Below the pieces are notes generated by a model. That model was given only the letters and a program-made list of their open reading frames with translations. It searched no databases and was not told the origin of the DNA. Source: Calliopum simillimum (lineage: Eukaryota; Arthropoda; Insecta; Diptera; Lauxaniidae). From it: a stretch of DNA of 64,000 nucleotides. Shown here piece after piece: positions 30,380 to 42,231 of this stretch (position 1 is its first letter; each line of letters starts with the position of its first letter). The stretch spans positions 124,829,309 through 124,893,308 of the forward strand of contig OX638368.1 in NCBI GenBank assembly GCA_951812925.1, read 5' to 3'. The position numbers and the translations under genes are program-made.

Positions 30380-31301
30380 TATACCCTACACCCAAAGGCG
30401 TGGAGGCGTGGCAGATATAGAAATGTATATATATTCTTGATCAGCGTCACCTCCTGAGTCGATGAAGCCATGTCCGTCTGTCTGGCTGGCTGGCTGTCTG
30501 GGTGTATGTGGAAATACAGTTTTAGGGAAAACTGAGCAACATAATTCAACGAAATTTGGTGCACAGCCTCCGTCGTAAAAGTTAGCTCGGAGGATTGAAA
30601 ATGAGCGAAATCGGTCAACGGACACGCCTACCGCCCATACAAAAAATACATTCAAAATGCAATAATAACAGCATTATTCGCAATAACAGAAGCAAAATAC
30701 ACATAAATACTAGGGAAAGTAAATATAAGCTCTGAACAAAAACTAGGCGAATTCGGACAAGAGGGCGTGGCACCTCCCATATAAACAAAAGTTTCAAAAT
30801 ATTATACGGAAAGCGTTTTTTGAAATAACCCAACCAAATTACACTCAAACACTCGGATCTATAAATGCATGCTATACGCAAGATCTAGGTAAGCTCGGAC
30901 AAGAGGCCGTGGCACCTCCCATATAAGCAAATGTTTCAAAATTATATAATGAAAGTGTTTTTTGAGATAATCCAACCAAATTTCACTCAAACACGAAGAA
31001 CATTAATTGTAAACTCTAAGCTTAAAGTAGGCGAAGTAGGATTAGAGGGCGTGGCACCTCCCATATAAGCGAAAGTTTCAAAATGCTATACTGAAAGATT
31101 TTTTAAAGAAAACCTAACCGAATTTTACTCAAACACTCAGAACAGTAAATGCAAGCTCTACGCAAAATCAAGGTAAGCTCGGAGGTGAGGGCGTGGCACT
31201 TCCCATGAAGCAATTTGTTCTTATACTCTCCTAATAATATACTTGAAATGCAGTGTAGGGTATTTAGTTTTTGGCCAGGCCAAAGATTCCACCCTTACTA
31301 G
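30380..31301 (+). mobile_element. HINE copy B, head-to-tail with copy A
   Basis: Starts directly after the TT that ends copy A. Same order of blocks, with four to five cassette units of about 150 bp, GTGTAGGGTAT at 31253-31263, hairpin 31270-31284 and CTAG 31298-31301 followed by T. Part of the 5' block (GGGTATATTCACTTTG) is missing. Confidence 0.85.
30710..31230 (+). repeat. About 150-bp tandem cassettes inside HINE copy B
   Basis: Each unit repeats: A(A/T)GCTCTGAGCAAAAA, GGGCGTGGCACCTCCCATAT, GTTTCAAAAT, GTTTTTTGAGATAA, TTTCACTCAAACAC. Four units are visible, diverged by point changes. Confidence 0.8.
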
Positions 31302-33012
31302 TTTTTCGTTATTTTTGAGCTTATTTTTATAACAACACAAGTTACTTTTTGACAATACAATGTGGTATAGCAGTTAAATGTACAATTATTTTCTTTCAAA
31401 AGCACTAAATATAATTTATTATGTAAATTGAGGAGTGATTTTTCAAAAGAGCTTATTTCCAAAATATCATACATATGTAGTAGGCTCCCTGTACCATGTT
31501 TCAGAAAAATTATTTTATTAATTCTGTTATTTCAACGTATTAAAGTTTTGTAGGCGGTGCCACGCCCATACGCGAGACTATATAATATTATGACATTGTA
31601 CAAATTAATGCTGATCTTTACGAATAGGTGATCCTAGCTTTTTATCAAAATCGTTGAAACCGCTTTCGAGATATATTGAATTCATTTCACAAAATGTTGA
31701 AAAAGTGGGCGTGTCACTTACTTAGTCCCGCCCACTTTTCGCTCGTTGCAAGGCAGTTTCACTAGACCTCGAAAATTTCACCAAATTATCTTGCGTCGTT
31801 TGTGAGATGTAACCTGATAATAAAAAAACCTTAGTGAGCACAAACCTTAAGATTTTCAATAAAAAAAGGGTTCTATGGAGAAAATCGATGGATAAATAAC
31901 GGAGTTATGACCAATTAAGTGAAAACATCATAATTCAAATTCAAAATCTATAAATTTAATATTTTTGTTTTTTGCGTATCGTCCGATTCATATACATATA
32001 TTTTGCACCATCTTTAGTAAAAAAAAACTTATTTTAACTTTTTTCGCCGTATTCGCAAAAAAAAATATTTTTCGAGATGCGACCCAACTTCAACTGATCT
32101 GTAAAGAGTAGCCCTTGCCCTATTCCTCATATGTAGAACTCGTTGAAAAGGTAAATAAATTGCTTATTTTACATATTTTTGTTAAGATAAAATAAAAAGT
32201 AGCCTATCTGGAGTGAACCAAATTTCACTCAAACTTCGATGATTTTGGTATCTTTCTTGGACCCTGTTAACTTTTCCTGGACCGAACAGATAAAAAAGTT
32301 AAAGTTTTATTATTTTTTTTTTTTCAAATTTATAGGCTGACGATTTTATGCTTTTTTGATACCTTTACCACATATCCGTAAAAAATTTTCGATTTCAAAG
32401 GCCTCGAACCTAAAACCATTTGAACCGCATCATGGGAACACTCATGACATATGACATACAAATCTACTATAGTTACATATAGCAAAAATTAAAAAAAATA
32501 AAGATTCCAAAAAGAAACAAAAAATTGCACTCCGTGTTGTTAAATTATTTATTTTAATGTTTTTTTAATAAATGTGATTGAAATTTTTATAAAAGTTAAA
32601 TAAATATAAATATTGATGTTTAACTAAGTATGACACTAAGCTACACAGAAGGGAAGAATTGTTAAAAATATTTGTAATTAAGTGAGAGTAAGTCTTTCCA
32701 ATTCTTGCGACAGCAAAGTAACCCAACAACTAAGACAAAATTGAATTGAATTCAAATGTTTATATAACTCATTTCTATAAAATTTCAGATTCAGGCTCAG
32801 AAGGAGTAACGCATCCTAAGGGTTTTAATTTATTAGGCAACAAACAATCTCTTGTATCTCTTATAAAGCTGGTAAAATTATCCTGCTGTCCTTAACTTAT
32901 ATCCTCACATTTCGAACTTTTTTCTTATTTTGAAGAACATAAAATTGTTGGTACTCGTAAATTTCATTTTCATACCAAGAGCTCTTCACTTCGGAATAAA
33001 TATTAGATTACA
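31302..33012. other. Intergenic, one repeat fragment only
   Basis: Beyond the fragment at 31545-31775, nothing was recognised. Confidence 0.5.
31545..31775. repeat. Fragment of a further GCCACGCCC-type repeat
   Basis: Contains GGCGGTGCCACGCCCATACG and GTGGGCGTGTCACTTACTTA; related in style to the HINE families but not alignable by eye to either. Confidence 0.4.
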
Positions 33013-33857
33013 CAGGTTTACAAAAAAAAAAAAAATGTCATGGCGTTTTGACCAGACTATGTGTTTCGTAGGGACTTTGACGTCCTGAATCCGAATCCGG
33101 GGTCCGTTTCATTCCAGAACGTCCGAGAAAAAATATTTCAAGTTCATATGGAGGTCATGTGTCGTTAAGTGATAAATTCGCTAAAATTCTGAAACTAATT
33201 TTTTATCATTGAGTTCTTAGTCCTTAAAAAGAATATGTGATCAAAAAGGGTATCTCAAACCTAGTTTCGGAGATATAGCCATCGGAAGATCCGGATATAT
33301 CTTCTATGAAAATCGCTATAAGTTGGGAACACCTGGATGGATTTGTAAAATATTGGTGTCATATGAAAGGTATTTATTTTGACAGCCTATAAAAATATTT
33401 TGAACATATATTCAATTGGATTCATAGTTTTCGAGATATGACCTTTTTTGAAATTTTGTGAAATTTTTCAATTACAACAACAAATAAATCAACAACAAGG
33501 TACCTTTCATATGACACCAATATTTTCCAAATCCATCCAGGGGTTCCCAACTTATAGCGGTTTTCATAGAAGATATATCCGGATCTTCCGATGCCTATAT
33601 CTCCGAAAATAGGTCCGAGATATCCTTTTTAAGACCTAAGAACTCGATGATAAAAAATTAGTTTCAGAATTTTAGCGAATTTATCACTAAACGACACATG
33701 AACCCCATTTGAACTTCATATGACCTTGAAATCTTTTTTGTCAGACGTTCTGGAAAAAAACGGACCCGGGATTTGGATTCAGGACGTCAAATTCCCTAGG
33801 AAACACATAGTCTGGTCAAAACGTCATGACATTTTTTTTTTTTTTGTAAGCCTGTGT
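33013..33857. mobile_element. Foldback element, about 845 bp, ACACAGG ends
   Basis: Ends ACACAGGTTTACAAAAAA and inverse of ACACAGGCTTACAAAAAA. Arms continue for about 390 bp each (TGGCGTTTTGACCAGACTAT, then GGGAACACCTGGATGGATTT and inverses). Flanks AGATT/TTATCT could be part of the TIR. Confidence 0.85.
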
Positions 33858-34064
33858 TATCTTAGACGTACCAGATTCTATTAATTGTTAGTTTTATTGT
33901 ATATTCAAGATTCGTCTGATTAATTTCTTATTTATTTTCTCGATCAATTTACTTAGATTCTTCAGCTTTGTTTCTGTGTTTCACTAATTCAATGGCCTTT
34001 TATACATCTGTTTTTCTATCGGACTAAGTAATTTTTTATTTAAATTATTGCAAATAAAAATTAT

Positions 34065-34599
34065 GTAGTAAAGTTGTTACCTTTGGCCTGGCCAAAAATT
34101 GAATACCCAAAACAAGAGTATTTTGAAAATTTTACTTGCATATGATGTGCCACGCCCACTTGGTTTTTTCTCAGGGCTTCCGCTAACTATTCCACTTATC
34201 TGTGCGAAATTCGGTTTGTTCTACCCCAAATAACGCTTGCACTGCAGCATTTTAAAAAATTTAAGTATATGGGAGGTGCCTAGCCCTCTTGTCCGAATTG
34301 GATTATCTCAAAAAACACTTTCAGTATAGCATTTTGTTACTTTTGCTTATAAATGAGTTCATATATTTTTTGCTCATCCCTAGTGTTTATGGGTATTTTG
34401 ATAGCGTTTTCGTAAATAATGCTCATTTTCAATCTAACGAGCTAACTTTTACGACGTAGCCAGCGTACAAATTTTTGTCGAATGATCTCGCATAGGTTTA
34501 CCGTGATCAAGAATATATATACTTTTCATGCGTGCCACGCCTCTTTCTCTGCATTAGAAACGGTAGGACAAAGTGAATATTCACTGGGTTTATGGTATA
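34065..34599 (-). mobile_element. HINE copy, inverted, partly decayed
   Basis: Hairpin TTTGGCC-T-GGCCAAA at 34082-34096 lies just inside a mutated 3' end (CTAC on the - strand instead of CTAG). Two cassette units follow. The 5' part has GGACAAAGTGAATATTCACT and a decayed TATACC end near 34599. Confidence 0.75.
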
Positions 34600-34682
34600 A
34601 GAACGTAAAAGTTATTTGATGATAATATTCTAGTAGTGATATAAAGTTGTGCTAGGTCCAAACAAATAATACAATAGGTAAC

Positions 34683-35308
34683 TGCCCGACTAGAAAAAAG
34701 TTCAGGTTGAGATCCGATTCGGATCAGACTTGCCCGAAGAATGATCAGGAACGAGTCAGGCTTTCTGATCCGACAATGACGAAAAAACGTCACACTTCAT
34801 ATGAAACGGACCTGATCCGTTTGAGCGGATACGATCCGGATTCCATAAAGATTTCAGGAACGGATCAGGATATTTCAGGTCCTTATCAGAAAAGTAATAT
34901 ATTTATTATTGAGGATCGGATCATACCCATTTAAATTAATTTTAATTTCGTACGGTCACAAAACGCTTTCCTAAAACATTTTTTAGCTTTGATTAATATG
35001 TTTGATTTTTCATATGCAATTGTTATGATATAAACATGATAACCACCTAAAATGTGTTTGAGAAAACTTTCTGTGGTCGTTTTGATAAGATAGTTACAAA
35101 AGGGCTAGGTTAGATGAATTTAATTCCATACTGCGATTTAATTCTGAAAATTTGATGCGATACTGATTTAAACAATGCATTAGGACTATATTAAGATTTT
35201 TGGTATCAGATTTTGATGAGGAACTGATCAGACGGTTGTATTAAGGAATACCTTATCTGGATCTGATCCTATTCCGGAATTCCTGAACTAATTTCTTGTC
35301 GGGTGGCT
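34683..35308. repeat. TIR element, 626 bp
   Basis: Ends CCCGACTAGAAAAAAGTTCA and inverse of CCCGACAAGAAATTAGTTCA. The arms are rich in GGATC(A/C)G words such as GATCCGATTCGGATCAG. Confidence 0.65.
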
Positions 35309-36934
35309 ATAAAAAGTAAAATTAAGTCATTTCTCTAGCTTAAGCATCGATAAAATTTAATTAAAGTGGTTTTTAAAGGAAAATGATAATTAGGGCATTC
35401 CTGAAAACGTGTAAAAGCCTCGTAAGCTCGTAAAACAGTCAAAGTTCGTATAGATTTTGACAACTATTACGAGTTTACGAAGAATACCCTCAGAATGAAC
35501 TTTTAACTTTCATATAAGATTTTATTGCCAAAAACTTGACGAAAAATCGTGTTTTTCAGCTATTTTAGGCTATCTCGAAAACCTTATGTAATATAGCAAC
35601 TCTTTGGCCAGATACAGATTCAACATCCAAAAAATTAGTCGGAATCGACCATCTTTGTAGCGCTCACTGAACTCACCTGAATATGCAAATACAAAAACCA
35701 TGCAACTTGAAGGTTGAAATTATTTCGACTAACCGGTGATTGATGCGGGGGCTATTATACAGAAATTAATTGATTAATATTTTATAAGTGCAAGTGGCAT
35801 TTACAAAAATAATTGAGATTTCCCAAAGACATGAATTTATTTGTTTATAACTTATAGTATTTGGTCACACATTATCGTAAATAATGCTCTTAATAATTCG
35901 ATTTGAATTTTTTTTTATTGTGTGTGGGCGGTAGGCGTGTCCATTAACCGATTTTGCTCTTCATCACTATCTGTGTAGAAAATTGTTCATACATTTAGTA
36001 GGTATTGTTTATGTATTTGTCTACATGTATATTACATATATAGTACATATGCACATATTTATAGTTTATTTTGTAGGGACCATTAGTGCGTAATAGTGCA
36101 TCATTGTTTTACTCTTAAGTATAAAGTATCCGATACTCCAATAAATCTCTATATCAAAAGCATAAAAAAATAAAATAAAAAAATACAAAAGGAAACAGGG
36201 AATAAATGTTTCTGTAATTTTACTCTTTTTAAAATGTTTCATATCTAGTTGTACATTTTTTTTTTTATTGTAAGTTTAATTGTTAACTATGTTTATAACT
36301 AATATATGCATATATATGAATATGTTTATAATTAAATAAATGTACATATATGTGTCACATAACGAACAAAATACTAAAAAATTATGAAATTATTAATAAA
36401 ATCGAACGTTAAGTCTTATGATGAAATTCATAGTTTTAAACTTGTGAAAAAATACAATTAATTTAAGAAAAAAAAAAATAAACGCTTTAAAATCATTAAA
36501 AGCAAAATAAAAATATAAAAAAAACAACACAACAATTTTGACATGTTGAGGTTGGCTATTCAAATAACTGTTGAACGGTATTGCCCAATTAATATTTCTA
36601 GATATGCCTTAAATTATATTTTACATACATACTATACATACACAAATAATTGAAATTAAAAAAATACCATTATTTCAGAATGTCTTTCAAAAATACAACG
36701 AAATTTTAAATTAAATAATATTTTTTGAAATACGTGTGAATATGATTCCAGCCTCTTTGTTTAAATTAAACATCTTTTAATTTAATTCGTTAAAATTTAA
36801 TTTATAGAATGCAGCAGAACAAAAAAAAAAAAAAAACATTTTTGTAGCGGAGGCACGCTTATAACGAAATGAATTGTGTATATTTTATAGCGAAAATGTA
36901 AATTACGTAGAACTAGATTAGACTGACCATTTTC
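35309..36934. other. Intergenic, mostly unrecognised
   Basis: A small HINE fragment (35924) and a short inverted pair (TAGGGCATTC at 35391, GAATACCCTC at 35482) only. The latter resembles sequence at 63530-63640. Confidence 0.45.
35924..35972 (-). mobile_element. HINE fragment
   Basis: GGGCGGTAGGCGTGTCCATT and GATTTTGCTC match the 5' block of HINE copy A in inverse orientation. Confidence 0.6.
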
Positions 36935-37600
36935 TTAATGGCCCAATCCGGAACAGGAAAAAAATTATTTTAGCAGATGGGGCAAAAGTCATAATTCATA
37001 ATATATAGTCTATGATCTGTCCCTTTATGATCTTTTGCCCATAATATATGATCTATAATTTGTTTTATGATCTGTCTTTTATGGTCTATGATTCATAATA
37101 TATGGTTTATGAACTGTCCTTTATGGTCTATGATTGGCAATGTATGGTGTATGATCTGTCCTTTATAGCCTATGGTTCACAATACATGGTCAATGATCTG
37201 TTCTTTATGGTCTGTGGTCCATAATATATGATAATACAGTATATGCTTCATAAAATATGATTTATATTCTTTCCCATATGGTCTCTGATCTGTCCTTAAT
37301 GGTCTATAGTTCATCATACATACGTATATATGATCTATAATTTATCCTTTATGGTCTATGATCTGTCTTTTATAGACTATGGTTCATAATTTAAGGTCTA
37401 AGATTTGTCATTTATGAATGTATGCTCCATAATCTAAAATTGTTGTAGAATAAAATAAAAAAATAAACATTACAATATGCGTCCATCTTAATTCTGTGAC
37501 AATTTTGGGATACACATGAAAATCCGGAACGTTTTTGAATCCGGAACGAGAGGGCAAAATCCAGAACTGTCCCGCAAATTCCGGGGCGGTTCGTCACACT
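36935..37600. repeat. Dispersed element with minisatellite core (long copy)
   Basis: Framed by CCCAATCCGGAACAGGAAAA and TTTTTGAATCCGGAACGAGA. The core holds roughly nine or ten units of about 40-46 bp (CTTTATGGTCTATG, TTCATAATATATGG, ATGATCTGTC). Palindromic words such as CCATAATATATGG recur in each unit. Confidence 0.8.
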
Positions 37601-39348
37601 AAACTAGATGTTTCTCAGCGTTGCATTCTTTTAAGAGTGTTCTTATTAGCTCTATTGTATAATGTTATTGTGTGCTTTCCTTTAGAATCATTTGACTTTT
37701 TGGACTATACCTACACAAAATAATTTTGAACTTTTATCTTCCTACGAAAAAATATTACGTCTATTTTTTCTTTCATTTCTAATGTTTTTGAGACATTAAT
37801 TCAATTATGGATATGATAAATGATTTAGAGGTTACATTATCTTAATACAATTATTTTTTTACTTATGTATTTAAAAAGTTATATATAGCAAACAAAATTG
37901 CTTTATTCATTTGTATTTTTATATTAACTATATATATGTATGTACAACCAAGCCATTGTCATGTAGTTAAATCAGTTCCTGGAAAAACACCAGAGGTGAA
38001 CCGTCCGTCCCTATTGAAACGTTTTTAGAATTGTTAACAGTAAATGTCTGTTGTATTCAATTATTAAGTATACATATATATTCAAATATTACAAAAAAAA
38101 AATATATATATATAATATATTATTATATAAATGGATATGTAAATGTTATAAACAAAATTATTGATGTATGAATTTACACTCTAAATGTTGGTACATACAT
38201 AATTAAAAACATACTCGTAATTACATATATGTCGTTTCAAAAAACCAATTTAGCAACCAGAAAAAATATTGAGCTTAAGTTCAAAATCAATATGTATAAT
38301 AAAAAAAAAGTTTATGGAAAATATACCAAATGTGTGTTTTCTTTTTTCCGAAGAATGGTTCGTTTTACTTTCGCTATGGCCTTAGAATTAAACATAATAA
38401 TTTAAATAATTTTTGATTTCAACTTTTTAGTCACTCACAAAAGGAAAGAGGTTAGTTTAATCCACCTTCAGGGGCGTGCTTCCTGACACCATCCGACTAC
38501 GACTCTTAACTATTTTCTGAACCAAATTGAATGCATATCGATGTATCCGTTTGGTCATAATCCTAATTTTAACAAACGGACAGATTTACCCAATCAGGAC
38601 TCTTTTTAGACAATAGATGATTGACCACCATCCATCATGGCCTTGCATATAACTACCAAACAAGTATTTACATATATACAATGGATAATTAGAAAAGCAC
38701 TTAAAATATATTTACAGAGATTTTGTTTTAAGCAAATTTTTAACAAACGTATTAAATAGCAACTGGTTCGCTTGTTGCTTTTTGGGCATACCAGTACTTA
38801 CTTTACCTTCTCCCTGCTGCTGTACCTGTTCTTATTGTCCCGTTGGCCCTGTTGCCTCTAATATTTTTAGATAATTTTTTTTAAATTAATTAACATTTAA
38901 TTCCCTCCAACATAAGAGCTCCAGAACAAGTATTTTGCCTTTAAAAATACCAAAAAAAAACCAATTTATAGAAACAAATCATGAAAACTTTCTTAAAAAT
39001 TTAAATTTTTGTACCGAAACAGCAACAAATTTAATTTTTGGACCAGAACTTTCAAAGAAGATAATGTTGACCTAGTCATTTTCTACAAAAGTAAAACATC
39101 GGGAAAAAAATTAATAGTTTCGAAGTATCGGGCAGTCAAAGTGACTTGCCTTTTTTAGTCAATTTTTCAACCTTTGATCGAAAACCGGCTGGGTTTTTTC
39201 CACTACCGATTCCTAATCTTATTTTTTTGACTTCTTATTTTAGGAAATGGACAAATTCCAAACTTTGCACATTTCAAATATCTTGTGAGCGCTCTAATAC
39301 ATATATTTCAACTTCTTAAAAAAAACATTTTAACATATGCACCAGTAT
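37601..39348. other. Intergenic, nothing recognised
   Basis: Includes a short TATATA run near 38100; no gene. Confidence 0.6.
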
Positions 39349-39630
39349 TAAGGGGCTGTCCAATAATTACGTCACAAAATTTTCACGATTTTTGGACCCC
39401 TTCATAGACCCCCCTATTTGTGACATGACACTCTGACCTTAAAATTAATTGAACGTTTTTTTATGAGGGTAGGCTTACACATTCTATTTTCAACTGTTTT
39501 GTCTCAATCTTGTTTGTTTTTTGATTGATTTTATGATTGAAAATTTCGAAATTTTTTCGATTTGAATTACACTTTGTCACAAATTTGTGAACTCCCCCTT
39601 CTCCCCTAAAAGTGTGACAGCCCTTAAGTA
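39349..39630. repeat. MITE, about 280 bp
   Basis: Ends TTAAGGGGCTGTCCAATAAT and the inverse of TTAAGGGCTGTCACACTTTT, with GTCACAAATTTGTGA/TTGTGACATGAC within. Related ends occur at 49765-49905. Confidence 0.65.
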
Positions 39631-39868
39631 ATTAACAAAACTGCGCATAAAAAAAATAAATTACTCAGTTTTATTTGTTGTTTTTGATTTTAATGTAATA
39701 TGTAGTATGAAAAGTAAGCAATTAGTAAAAAGATACTTGACTAATACATAAAACTCCTTCCTGAAATCGTTGAAAATTGCCATTCGCTGTGCTGTTCCGT
39801 CTTGTCCTCACCTTGTCAGTCCAGCTACTACACATATTTTTTCGAATTAGGTTGGGTTATTGGATATT

Positions 39869-39949
39869 GACGTAATTGGTAGTGAAGTAGCGGTTGGACT
39901 GCTAATCCAATGTGCTCTGCATGCGTGGGTTCGATTCCCATCTTCGTCG
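39869..39949 (+). pseudogene. Degenerate tRNA-Ser(GCU)
   Basis: The 3' two thirds match fly tRNA-Ser: a perfect anticodon arm TTGGA-CTGCTAA-TCCAA with anticodon GCT, class II variable arm (TGTGCTCTGCATGCG) and T arm with an intact B box (GGTTCGATTCC). The 5' acceptor strand GACGTAA pairs with CTTCGTC at only five of seven positions. The D arm/A box (TGGTAGTGAAGTAGCGG) departs from the usual form. Length is 81 nt against the usual 82. A tRNA pseudogene or tRNA-derived remnant is more likely than a working gene. Confidence 0.65.
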
Positions 39950-40504
39950 GTTTTCTTTATACATTCCAACAATATTTTTTTATAATTATGATAGCAAGTC
40001 AATTACAGTTGAGTCATCATCGTTAGATGGGTCATTTCAATAAACTAATGAAAGAACATTGTCGAACAAAAGTATGTTTGTCTTGTTATAGGAAATACAT
40101 ATGTATGTACGTATGTATTATGATAGGCCTTAAGTACATACTCAAACAACAATGACTAAAATGTATAAATATTTATGTTACATAAATATGTACATACATT
40201 TGTACATACTCATGTTTGTATGCATGTACATATGTGTATCTTAATAATTTTGAGTTATAAATAAAAATGCAAGTCATACACACATCTGAGGACTGTCCCA
40301 GAAAAATTTGATATTTTGTTTTTCATCTACAAAAAATTCCCAATGAATTTTTTTTATTTTTTTATTAATGAGTAGTATGTATAACAAATATAAATAACCT
40401 TATCTTGCTCAGAAGTTAATAGCTCTGAGCAGTTAAGTGGATTCGCCCTTTTTGAAACAAAATGTTAACCACTTTATGAGTAATGAGAGGTTACTTAATC
40501 AAGC

Positions 40505-40962
40505 CAGAACATTACAGTACTCTCGTGCCCACGAGTAAATAGCAAAAGTCGTTTTTCAATGTATTCATCTATATAAGTACAACAAATTTTCGAGTAAATT
40601 GTACCCTGTGTTACAGAAAATCAGCTTCTCAGACCGCAGGTGCATATGGTGTGCCAAACCTTATAATGCTTGGGAAATTTTGTTCTACATCTGCCTCTCC
40701 TCCTCCTCAAAGGTGGAACATTCGTGTCCCCGTAGCTATTTGAAATCTACCTTAACGTGTGTTTCATTGTCCATTACGCTTCAGTCAAATTTGGTCAGGA
40801 AAGCTTTATATAACTTTCAGGCTTGCTTTTTTTTGAAATCTGTAGGTCTGCAGCCTACGTTTCTTCTTCAGACTTTGTATAGTAGATTTCGAGATACCTG
40901 CACTTACAGCAACATCTCGCATTGAAGTGTCGGAACTCTGCATAAAGAGTTGCTTTGCCTTT
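40505..40962 (-). pseudogene. Mariner transposase relic
   Basis: On the - strand, frames interrupted by stops read MRDVAVSAGISKSTIQSLKK (HTH), then MDNETHVKVDF (first Asp region), then a segment resembling VWHTICTCGLRS and MFWLD (approach to the second Asp). The order matches the 25.5-kb transposase. The C-terminal third, including the catalytic Glu, is not recognisable. Several stops and frameshifts; not functional. Confidence 0.7.
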
Positions 40963-41126
40963 TAGCGTCTAAGCTAGGCTTTCTACTTGAGATAATTTTT
41001 CGTACGATAAGTAGACCTTTTCTATAATTCTAAATAACGCTTTCGACACAGGTTTTTGATGCGTCTGTTTTTTTGAGCTATAACCATATATTTTAAATTT
41101 AGTTTTTTCAAGAAAGTGTACAAAAT

Positions 41127-41262
41127 CAGGGGTTGAATCGCTGCATCAGTGAACGTACAATTCGTGACGTAAAATCATGTATTTAGTGATGCGAAATCTA
41201 TGTGAAACACATGGCTTTACGTCACGAGTTGTACGTTCACGGATGCGTCGATTCGACCCCAG
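41127..41262. repeat. MITE with CAGGGGT ends (copy 2), inside the mariner relic
   Basis: Inverted ends CAGGGGTTGAATCGCTGCAT and inverse of CTGGGGTCGAATCGACGCAT, each followed by GTGAACGTACAA and GTGACGTAAA words. Confidence 0.8.
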
Positions 41263-41428
41263 TTTTCGAACTTTTTATTGATTACTCAACATCTTTTTTG
41301 TTTAAAGCGTTAATCGTGAAAAATATAAATAAAATAGAAATAATAGAAAAAATTGCACCCATATTTCGACCTTCAGGTAAATCATTATCTTAAGAAACAA
41401 AAGTATCAAATTTTTCTGGGACAGTCCT

Positions 41429-42205
41429 TACGACAATTGCGAATAATTAATATGGGAATTGTTTTGAGTCTCTGTGGCTGGTTTAATATGTATATATATA
41501 TACTTACATATATATATAGGTAATACATTTACATATAGCCAAATTAAGCGTTTTTTTCTAAACAAAGATTCGCAGAATTCTTCTATAAATTATAATTGGT
41601 GGTCCTATGAACTAAAATAGCAAATAGGTTCGCTTCGTTCTTTATGCTCTTTTTAGAAAAATGATTGAAGAGTAGTTTTTAAAAGAATATTACTACAGTA
41701 AAATTACCTTAAATATCGCCGAAGAAAAGAAAAAATGCATTTTAGAAAAGGGGGAAAAAAGGACTTAAAAATGTTTAATTCGAAAACTAGGTATATACTT
41801 AGTTAAAAAGATTGAATCTTAACCTTTAAAATGCTGTTCGTTCTTTTCCGATCGGTTAAGAATAAAGATATGGCCGTTATAATTTCAAGTTAGTATGAAA
41901 TATTTAAATTTTTGGTACTCGCACGTTTTAGAAAACGAAAAAAGGACTTACTTAAAAGTTACTTATCTTGGTAATTTTTTATGAAAGATATTTGATACAT
42001 CCGATACACGTACAATGCTTGCTCGAAATTCTTTTTTGTTTGACGCATCATTTTTGAGTTATTCATAAAAAATTTTATAACCTATTTTTTGATCTTTTAC
42101 AACTTTCCAAGCTAAATTGCTATTTTAATCACTGATTGTACTCTTCGATTTATTTAAAAAAATTTTGACAAATTTTAGAATGAGCAAGCTATGGGAGCTA
42201 TTTTT
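41429..42205. other. Intergenic, nothing recognised
   Basis: AT-rich, no open frame or paired ends. Confidence 0.6.
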
Positions 42206-42231
42206 GAATACCCTACACACAGGGTATATCG

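Larger units (their letters stand above)
40289..41428 (-). mobile_element. Second Tc1/mariner-like element, degenerate, with nested MITE
   Basis: Ends in near-perfect inverted repeats: AGGACTGTCCCAGAAAAAT at 40289 and its inverse ending at 41428, followed by TA at the right. It contains a transposase relic on the - strand and a 136-bp MITE inserted at 41127-41262. Confidence 0.75.

Noticed and set aside
36935..37440. Regularly spaced repeats resembling a CRISPR array
   Set aside because: Units are contiguous and diverged with no unique spacers, in eukaryotic DNA with introns; it is a minisatellite.
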